Origin: Acanthosepion esculentum
Taxonomy: Eukaryota > Mollusca > Cephalopoda > Sepiida > Sepiidae
Length of the DNA: 64,000 bases
Direction: 5' to 3'
Assembly: GCA_964036315.1 (NCBI GenBank)
Contig: OZ038517.1
Coordinates: 51,136,455 to 51,200,454 of the forward strand
Shown here: positions 57,000 through 64,000 of the stretch, one piece after another
Position numbering within the stretch: the first letter of the stretch is position 1
How the letters are laid out: each line of letters starts with the position of its first letter
Notes under the pieces: generated by a model
Databases searched by the model: none
The model's input: the letters and a program-made list of their open reading frames with translations, nothing else
Told to the model about the DNA's origin: nothing
Translations under genes and position numbers: made by a program

Positions 57000-57663
57000 T
57001 TATCCGAAAGTAACAATTCAAAGTAGACATCCCTGAAAAGGTTTTTTTTTTGTCCGTTCACAGAGAATATAGCCCTTAGGGTTGCTACTGTTAAAATAAA
57101 TTTAAAATTTGCCAGTTCCACCTGGGGCATCGAGGAAGAATAGATCGCATCTTTCGCCTTTAATGCTTGGAATAATCGTGTTACAAACACCAGTTGATCC
57201 TCCATCAGATTGTGTTCGTTATCAGCTGTATACACTGTTATTTCCCCAGTGTCATAGCTGATCTCCTGCATGTAGTCAAGTGCGATATTGGTTGCTGCCT
57301 GCTTAGGTTGAGGTAGGCCAAATGCGGCAATTCCTTGGCCTCCCATAGCTTGCACTCGGGTGTCTAGGTCAACGAATGCCTCATTGTAAATGGCATTACT
57401 GAACGTGACAATTTCCGCTGAGGTTTGCCTTTGAATCTTTCGTAGAGTGTCCCCTGCCTTGCTGGTTTGTGGGTCGCCTAAAACTTGGGAATCTCACCCA
57501 GTCCACAAGTCATCAACTGGCGCAGTTGACTTGGTGCTCTGCTGACTGCTGCCTCCTCCAGTGTCTGGTCCCAATGGGCAGCGTCCTCCAGCAGTCCAGG
57601 TCTGGCGCAGGCTTCTCTGTAGGTTGTACAGACTTCACCAGATCTGTGAATGATGTAGGACCT
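57000..57663 (-). pseudogene. Helitron helicase (Pif1-like) pseudogene, C-terminal part
   Basis: The minus strand encodes, in changing frames, GPTSFTDLV, then YREACARPGLLED and AHWDQTLEEA, then RKIQRQTSAEIVTFSNAIYN and, continuous at 56996-57355, MQAMGGQGIAAFGLPQPKQA. Near 57108-57131 a different frame reads FFLDAPGGTGK, a Walker A motif in the setting typical of the Helitron RepHel helicase. That domain unwinds DNA during rolling-circle transposition. Only this part is present; stops and shifts make it dead. The N-terminal neighbour piece is at 59592-59800. Confidence 0.8.
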
Positions 57664-57800
57664 TCAGTATCTGTCTATATTTCTGAGATGAGGTATTATG
57701 TACACTATTTACATTATTCGGACTATTGTCCTGATCTTTGTCGCCATATTTATTACAACGTTGTACGCTCCAGCCTTCTTCAGGTGGTTGGAATGTCGAA
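57664..57800 (-). repeat. Inverted single copy of the 107-bp unit
   Basis: Its inverse reads CTGAAGAAGGCTGGAGCG, ACAACGTTGTAATAAATATG, GCGACAAAGATCAGGACAAT and TACCTCATCTCAGAAATATA, the unit of the array at 58011 plus a fuller CTGAAGAAGGC leader that the array units lack. Confidence 0.85.
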
Positions 57801-57879
57801 CTGAACCACTTATTTCGCTCACTGGGATAGACTGTTCTAGTTCCACGTGCCATGTTTAATGGAGGTCAGTTATCAGTTA

Positions 57880-58008
57880 TGTCCTGTTAATTCCCCTCTG
57901 AAATTTCTCCACTGCCTTAACTAGGTATTGAACTCACACTCTTTGGGTCCTGTCACTGGATCTAACTAACGCCTTTCTCCACTGTGCCATGTGTCCTACA
58001 CAAACCGA
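57880..58008 (-). repeat. tRNA-derived SINE (family B), antisense
   Basis: The minus strand has GGCACAGTGGAGAAAGGCG (A box side) and GTGTGAGTTCAATACC (B box). The second copy is at 59455-59570. Confidence 0.7.
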
Positions 58009-58010
58009 AT

Positions 58011-58424
58011 CGTTGTAATAAATATGGCGACAAAGATGAGGACAATAGTCCGAATAATGTAAATAGTGTACATAATACCTCATCTCAGAAATACAGACAG
58101 ATAGTGAAGGGCCGAAACGTTGTAATAAATATGGCGACAAAGATGAGGACAATAGTCCGAATAATATAAATAGTGTACATAATACCTCATCTCAGAAATA
58201 CAGACAGATAGTGAAGGGCCGAAACGTTGTAATAAATATGGCGACAAAGATGAGGACAATAGTCCGAATAATATAAATAGTGTACATAATACCTCATCTC
58301 AGAAATACAGACAGATAGTGAAGGGCTGAAACGTTGTAATAAATATGGCGACAAAGATGAGGACAATAGTCCGAATAATATAAATAGTTTACATAATACC
58401 TCATCTCAGAAATATAGACAGATA
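58011..58424 (+). repeat. 107-bp tandem array, about 3.9 copies
   Basis: CGTTGTAATAAATATGGCGA starts at 58011, 58118, 58225 and 58332, exactly 107 bp apart. Copies are nearly identical; the last has GGGCTGAAACG in place of GGGCCGAAACG. Each junction reads GTGAAGGGCCGAAACG, similar to the conserved part of a hammerhead ribozyme core. Confidence 0.95.
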
Positions 58425-58955
58425 ATTTTCATTCCATTTACAATTCGAATAAATGTTTTTCGAATAATTGCTTTCGAACTATTATTTTCGAACAATCTTC
58501 ACATAATCGCTCAAATTCGCCACACCGTGTACTTTTAGTCAGCCCCCCCCCCCCTATTGAGATACGGCACGATATTAACTTTAGGAAACATTGGATTACA
58601 CGATTATGTGAATATTGTTCGAAAATAATTGAAATGATAATTATTTGAAATGCAAAATTCTTTATTGGAATAAAAATGTAAAATCTAAATGCAGCGTTCA
58701 ATTTGGAGTTCTTCTGTAGTTTATTGTTGCCTATCGCATCTACTCCTCCCTATAAGGCGGCTTTTAAGCTAGTTTAGTAAAATAGTCCGTTCGATTAATT
58801 TTCCTTCAAATAATCTACAATTCGAATAAATGTTTTTCGAATGATTGTTTTTCGAACAATGTTTCCATAATTATGTCCACCTCAGACGTCGGATCATGTC
58901 TAAATATGAATTCGGTGTTTCCGGTGACTGTTTAGGCTTTTGGTGTCGTAAGAGA
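58425..58955 (+). other. Stretch with TTCGAATAA-rich repeats
   Basis: ATTCGAATAAATGTTTTTCG occurs near 58443, 58811 and (twice, partly overlapping) 59236-59270, always with TCGAACAAT following. The inverse lies near 58600. Small dispersed repeat of unknown type. Confidence 0.5.
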
Positions 58956-58959
58956 AAAT

Positions 58960-59175
58960 AATGTTATAGAGAAATAAAAATAAAATAATAACAATTAAGA
59001 AGACAGAAGATAACGATCGACACAGCACTTAAAATTTCGAAGATTAAAGCTAACTGGGAAGCAAGAAGCCGAAAGATAGTTCCACAAGCGAGAAGGGTAA
59101 TAGAAGAAACTGTTAGCATAGAACTTGCGGTTGCTTCTGGCCATTTCAACTGTAAAATGATGAGACTTAGGTTGG
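58960..59175 (-). mobile_element. LINE (family A) fragment, antisense
   Basis: Matches 40130-40300: GATAACGATCGACACAGCAC, TAGTTCCACAAGCGAGAAG and CTGTAAAATGATGAGA. On the minus strand it is the LLACGTIFRLLASQLALIFE end of the LINE ORF. Confidence 0.75.
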
Positions 59176-59454
59176 CTTTTAAGCTAGTTTAGTATTATTG
59201 CCCTTTCGTTTAATTTTTTATTCAAATAATTTACAATTCGAATAAATGTTTTTCGAATAAATGTTTTTCGAATAAATGTTTTTCGGACAATGTTCACATA
59301 ATGGCTAAAACGCGCCACACGGCCGACATTGAATCGAACCACCGCCATTGCTTTCGTATTCTTTTAGTAAGTATTGTTTCTTTCCAAGAAATGTTGCTTT
59401 GTCGAACAGAATCCCAGGAGGGTGCTATTTCCGACCACTACAATCTTCACCTCT

Positions 59455-59570
59455 TCATGTCTCCAAGTTCCCCACTGCCTTAACCGGGTATTGAACTCAC
59501 ACTCTTTGGGTCTTGTCACTGGATCTAACCAACGCCTTTATCCACTATGTCATGTGTCCTCAAGGCATAA
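59455..59570 (-). repeat. tRNA-derived SINE (family B), antisense, second copy
   Basis: CCGGGTATTGAACTCACACTC (inverse B box), GTCACTGGATCTAACCAACG, TTATCCACTATGTCATGTGT. Same as 57905-58003 with few differences. Confidence 0.75.
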
Positions 59571-59591
59571 TGTATAAGGAATAATGTAAAT

Positions 59592-59810
59592 AATGATGGA
59601 GGACCTCTAACAGTGTACAGCAGCAGACGCAGAGAGAAGCACGCCTGTTGATTGGGGTTCACAGTGTACACTCATCCGATGGCCCTGCTTCCCAGCCCTC
59701 AACTTGTACTCCTTGCTTGCACCTGCTCTATCTGTTGTGTGCCCAGGTGTAGTATCCTCATCATAAAGTAGTTTTCGGGCAAACAAGTCTCTTTGGCATT
59801 GTAGCGGACC
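59592..59810 (-). pseudogene. Helitron helicase pseudogene, upstream part
   Basis: The minus strand reads VYTVNPNQQACFSLRLLLYT then VRGPPSF, which is the segment just before TSFTDLR in Helitron helicases. 59690-59800 gives more broken text (VRYNAKETCLPENYFMMR). It joins the 57000-57663 piece across the insertion. Confidence 0.7.
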
Positions 59811-60125
59811 GTGGGGGTGAAGATGTGAAGATATATCTCTGGGTTAAGATTTCCTGCTAGCCGGTCCAGCTACATAGGAATGTTGGACTATAATTAAGTC
59901 CAAAGAAGACAAAGAAATCAAACAAGACCGATATACATAGGTAAACAAATATATATTATGGGTAAACAAATATATATTAATACACAAAGACATGAAAAGT
60001 TACATAGTGTTTGCATGGAGAAATTATGTGTGTGTGTTGTTGAGTGAACGTACGTACGTGTCTTGTCCTTAGCGTGTTCCCAGAATTTGGGAAACGCTGT
60101 ATCTGTGAGAGGTCACATATTGGAG
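59811..60125 (+). other. Leader to the minisatellite
   Basis: No gene. A short repeat GGTAAACAAATATATATTA lies at 59940-59980. Confidence 0.5.
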
Positions 60126-62156
60126 TTCGTTGAAAAGAGAGATTTTACCTCGTCTCCGTTCGAGGTAGCGACCCAAGGCCTGAGTCGAAAAAGAGAGATT
60201 TTACCTCATCTCCACGCGAGATGGCGACCCAATGCCCGAGTCGAAAAAGAGAGATTTTACCTCATCTCCACGCGAGATGGTGGCCCAAGGCCTGAGTCGA
60301 AAAAGAGAGATTTTACCTCGTCTCCACGCGAGATGGCGGCCCAAGGCCTGAGTCGAAAAAGAGAGATTTTATCTCGTCTCCACCCGAGATGGCGGCCCAA
60401 GGCCTGAGTCGAAAAAGAGAGATTTTACCTCATCTCCACGCGAGATGGCGGCCCAAGGCCTGAGTCGAAAAAGAGAGATTTTACCTCATCCCCACGCGAG
60501 ATGGCGGCCCAAGGCCTGAGTCGAAAAAGAGAGATTTTACCTCATCCCCACGCGAGATGGCGGCCCAAGGTCTGAGTCGAAAAAGAGAGATTTTACCTTA
60601 TCCCCACGCGAGATGGCGGCCCAAGGCCTGAGTCGAAAAAGAGAGATTTTACCTCATCCCCACGCGAGATGGCGGCCCAAGGCCTGAGTCGAAAAAGAGA
60701 GATTTTACCCCATCTCCACGCGAGATGGCGGCCCAAGGCCTGAGTCGAAAAAGAGAGATTTTACCTCATCCCCACGCGAGATGGCGGCCCAAGGCCTGAG
60801 TCGAAAAAGAGAGATTTTACCTCATCCCCACGCGAGATGGCGGCCCAAGGCCTGAGTCGAAAAAGAGAGATTTTACCTCATCCCCACGCGAGATGGCGGC
60901 CCAAGGCCTGAGTCGAAAAAGAGAGATTTTACCTCATCCCCACGCGAGATGGCGGCCCAAGGCCTGAGTCGAAAAAGAGAGATTTTACCTCATCCCCACG
61001 CGAGATGGCGGCCCAAGGCCTGAGTCGAAAAAGAGAGATTTTACCTCATCCCCACGCGAGATGGCGGCCCAAGGCCTGAGTCGAAAAAGAGAGATTTTAC
61101 CTCATCCCCACGCGAGATGGCGGCCCAAGGCCTGAGTCGAAAAAGAGAGATTTTACCTCATCCCCACGCGAGATGGCGGCCCAAGGCCTGAGTCGAAAAA
61201 GAGAGATTTTACCTCATCCCCACGCGAGATGGCGGCCCAAGGCCTGAGTCGAAAAAGAGAGATTTTACCTCATCCCCACGCGATATGGCGGCCCAAGGCC
61301 TGAGTCGAAAAAGAGAGATTTTACCTCATCCCCACGCGAGATGGCGGCCCAAGGCCTGAGTCGAAAAAGAGAGATTTTACCTCATCCCCACGCGAGATGG
61401 CGGCCCAAGGCCTGAGTCGAAAAAGAGAGATTTTACCTCATCCCCACGCGAGATGGCGGCCCAAGGCCTGAGTCGAAAAAGAGAGATTTTACCCCATCTC
61501 CACGCGAGATGGCGGCCCAAGGCCTGAGTCGAAAAAGAGAGATTTTACCCCATCCCCACGCGAGATGGCGGCCCAAGGCCTGAGTCGAAAAAGAGAGATT
61601 TTACCTCATCCCCACGCGAGATGGCGGCCCAAGGCCTGAGTCGAAAAAGAGAGATTTTACCTCATCCCCACGCGACATGGCGGCCCAAGGCCTGAGTCGA
61701 AAAAGAGAGATTTTACCCCATCTCCACGCGAGATGGCGGCCCAAGGCCTGAGTCGAAAAAGAGAGATTTTACCTCATCCCCACGCGAGATGGCGGCCCAA
61801 GGCCTGAGTCGAAAAAGAGAGATTTTACCTCATCCCCACGCGAGATGGCGGCCCAAGGCCTGAGTCGAAAAAGAGAGATTTTACCTCATCCCCACGCGAG
61901 ATGGCGGCCCAAGGCCTGAGTCGAAAAAGAGAGATTTTACCTCATCCCCACGCGAGATGGCGGCCCAAGGCCTGAGTCTAAAAAGAGAGATTTTACCTCA
62001 TCCCCACGCGAGATGGCGGCCCAAGGCCTGAGTCGAAAAAGAGAGATTTTACCTCATCCCCACGCGAGATGGCGGCCCAAGGCCTGAGTCGAAAAAGAGA
62101 CATTTTACCTCATCCCCATGCGAGATGGCGGCCCAAGGCCTGAGTCGAAAAAGAGA
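60126..62156 (+). repeat. 56-bp CpG-rich minisatellite, about 36 units without indels
   Basis: The unit runs GAGTCGAAAAAGAGAGATTT, TACCTCATCCCCACGCGAG, ATGGCGGCCCAAGGCCT. The phase holds exactly from 60182 to 62142 (35 x 56 bp), with one diverged unit before. Left-end units vary most (CGTCTCC, GTAGCGACC, GATGGTGGC). Internal variants such as CCCCATCTCC recur at units 9, 23 and 27. 56 is not divisible by three, so no frame stays open; the 114-codon frame at its left edge is a by-product. Confidence 0.98.
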
Positions 62157-63145
62157 AAGAGGCGAAGGGTCAGCCAGTATTTATAGCCAGCAGAGAGAGA
62201 GACCCCTGTTGAAGGAGTAAGGAACTGAGGAGGAGCTAACTCCGACAGCATAAATTGAAGAAAGCTGTTAAATTGGTTTCAGGTGTATTTTCAACTACGT
62301 TTCTAGCAGTATCTTATGTGAAACATACACACTGACCATTTTCAAAATGAACAGCGGCATCCAACATCACTGTTGGATGCCGCTCTTGGGTTTCTAAGCC
62401 CAGGATGTGCCACCTTGTCTCGTTAGAGGAAATATATCTACCCCACTGAGAGATTATATATATATATAGATCTCAATATTGAAAGTTTTAAGAAAAGATT
62501 TCTTTATTAATTTTTAAAAATTTCAGTTTCGCTTTTCGTCAAGATTCAAATTGATATCGTCTAATTAAACCGGCGTAATTAAAAGTAAAACTTAACGGGG
62601 AAGGGTACGTGGCTCATGGCGATTAAGGACCTTTGAATTTTTTTAAGAAGGATCTCTATTTCCACAGCTAGTGCGTTCTTCAAAGATGTTGCTATTACAC
62701 AGACAACAGCGATAACCACGATATGTCTTTTTAGAGTTAGGTTGAAATATGAAATTAGCTAAAGTTTCTATACTCAATTAAGCAAAGAAATGTCATTTTA
62801 CATTTAAATGACCAAATGGATCGAGCTAATTTCTTTGTATTTAATAAATACGAACATGGCGAATTTAAAAATGAACATGGCGAAATTTTAAATGGATTAA
62901 TTTTTTTTAATGTAAATACCCAATGGAGATCAGATTCAAAGAAACATTATCCTGAAAGAATGTGTTAAATAAAGATTTTATTTAGAAAATAACCTGAAAT
63001 TAGTTCAGATGTTGTCCTCAAATCTTTTAAAACCAAATATATCTGCCTGGAAGTTTAAGCTTTATAAGAGTTATTATTTCGTAACAGGTTTATCTTAATT
63101 TCTAAAGAGTTTGCGAGACTAATTATCTCCCTTGCTTAAACACTG
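62157..63145 (+). other. AT-rich stretch with a 14-bp perfect hairpin
   Basis: 62353-62384: AGCGGCATCCAACA, loop TCAC, TGTTGGATGCCGCT. A (TA)n lies at 62457-62468, and ATTATCTCCCTTGC at 63122. No gene. Confidence 0.6.
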
Positions 63146-63149
63146 TAAA

Positions 63150-63445
63150 CAGTTATGTGCCATACGTGATACACGGTTAGGCGATCATGTATCTTTCGAT
63201 ATATGACTGACGAGGCAGATTATTTTTCCCGCAGTAGGTTGCCATTTCTTTCTGCGCTACACCAGTTGCCATCCAAGGCTATAGAACCCGGTCTGTCCTC
63301 CTAGTTACCCATAGCTGGGGGAGAAGAAGAGGATTTATACCTTTCCCAAGTGTATTAGCATGTAAGTCAATGCAATGGATTCAACTGGAATGCGAACTCG
63401 GCTCTCCGATTCCTCAATCCGAGCCGCTATCCATTACTCCACCAG
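63150..63445 (-). repeat. SINE (type X1), antisense, near full length
   Basis: GTTATGTGCCATACGTGATA, GATCATGTATCTTTCGATAT, TGACTGACGAGGCAGA, CCATAGCTGGGGGAGAAGA, CCTTTCCCAAGTGTATTAGC, CAACTGGAATGCGAACTCGG (inverse B box) and GAGCCGCTATCCATTACTCC. Confidence 0.85.
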
Positions 63446-63592
63446 CGTTTCCGTAAGACAAGCTACTATCTAGGCTCCTAGCGGTCCCATTATAGATTTT
63501 TATATAAAAACAGTTAGCTTATTAACAAAATGGATATTAGTTTAACATGTATTCAAAGTTTTCAGCAACTTGATTCCAACAGAGAGAAATTG

Positions 63593-63595
<3 letters not shown>

Positions 63596-63676
<81 letters not shown>
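63596..63676 (+). repeat. (TA)n microsatellite
   Basis: About 40 TA units; frames through it are artefacts. Confidence 0.95.
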
Positions 63677-63678
<2 letters not shown>

Positions 63679-63867
63679 CGCACGGTGGAGACGTGCACTC
63701 CGTTTTTATAGCTTTGTGTAGTCTTCTCCATTATTATAAGCATCAAATACACGAATTTTTAAAGCTTCCGGAAATTCTTTTGATCTTGGAATATTTCTTT
63801 TTAAATTTAGTCTCTAACTGCACCATTTTGCATACAAAAAAAATATATATTTGCATACAATATATAT

Positions 63868-64000
63868 ATACCCAAGTCTAAAATTGGTGTATACGGAATA
63901 AATTCCAATAACCAACAATTACTATTCTTAAAAGAGTGCTCAATACAGAGTAGAGCATATATAATTGTTTGTTTAAAAATTGTAACATACTTTTGTTATA
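63868..64000 (+). repeat. Dispersed repeat family P, cut by window end
   Basis: CCCAAGTCTAAAATTGGTGT, ATACGGAATAAATTCCAATA, AAAAGAGTGCTCAATACAGA, then GTAACATACTTTTGTTATA; same order as 31975-32110. Confidence 0.75.

Larger units (their letters stand above)
57649..59606. mobile_element. ~1.93-kb insertion splitting the Helitron helicase, 15-bp target duplication
   Basis: AATGATGTAGGACCT (57649-57663) and AATGATGGAGGACCT (59592-59606) flank the insertion; one base differs. The helicase text reaches GPPSF on the right side and resumes at GPTSF on the left, so the repeat is a genuine target duplication. The insert contains an inverted copy of the 107-bp unit at its left border, the 107-bp array, two SINEs and a LINE fragment. 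Confidence 0.8.

Noticed and set aside
60063..60407. 114-codon frame entering the 56-bp array
   Set aside because: The unit is not a multiple of three, the frame rotates through the repeat and stops; no protein-like conservation.
60126..62156. CRISPR-like array
   Set aside because: Units are contiguous copies with no unique spacers, and the sequence is animal nuclear DNA; it is a minisatellite.

Overview
This is an AT-rich, intron- and repeat-dominated animal nuclear sequence. It is most likely from a lophotrochozoan and probably a cephalopod of the octopus kind. The support is dense (TA)n microsatellites, tRNA- and 5S-derived SINEs, many decayed non-LTR retrotransposon tails, several cut-and-paste transposon families, and the diffuse exon-intron layout. 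The species assignment is inference.

The only host gene I can support is the 3' end of a pyruvate carboxylase gene on the + strand. Four in-frame exons (476-655, 5960-6208, 8866-9006, 12231-12476), all joined at phase-0 introns, encode the end of the carboxyltransferase domain, the tetramerisation region and the complete biotin carrier domain. The biotinyl lysine lies in an AMKM motif, followed by a TGA stop and an AATAAA signal at 12570-12575. The 5' part of the gene lies upstream of the window. The three introns hold SINEs, LINE fragments, a dead mariner and a 1.3-kb U-rich minisatellite.

From about 12.6 kb to the right end I see no convincing host gene. 13-24 kb is AT-rich sequence with microsatellites, a mini-hAT (16577-16922), two SINE types including a 5S rRNA-headed one (17737-18118), a palindromic MITE and LINE/mariner debris. 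24-40 kb holds a 961-bp TIR transposon (24373-25333), a CT-rich minisatellite (29.4-30.0 kb), several hairpins near (TA)n, a 1-kb non-autonomous hAT with near-perfect 8-bp target duplication (36080-37072) and a perfect 27-bp hairpin (37885-37942). 40-49.5 kb is a stack of LINE fragments from at least three families, mixed with (TA)n. 49.5-53 kb has an 826-bp mariner-like element with very long inverted ends, nested inverted repeats and a tRNA-like SINE head. 54.4-56.1 kb is a dead Tc1-like transposon split by a SINE. 57.0-59.8 kb is a dead Helitron helicase split by a ~1.9-kb insertion with a 15-bp target duplication. 60.1-62.2 kb is a remarkably regular 56-bp CpG-rich minisatellite of about 36 units.

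I did not find a coherent new gene system. The most interesting signals are the nested insertion history at 57-59.8 kb, the 107-bp array with hammerhead-like cores, the 5S-tRNA composite SINE, the 56-bp minisatellite with a YY1-like core in each unit, and a short motif (TTATCTCCCTTG and variants) scattered over unrelated contexts. Family assignments of repeats come from reading translations and termini by eye; no database search was possible.
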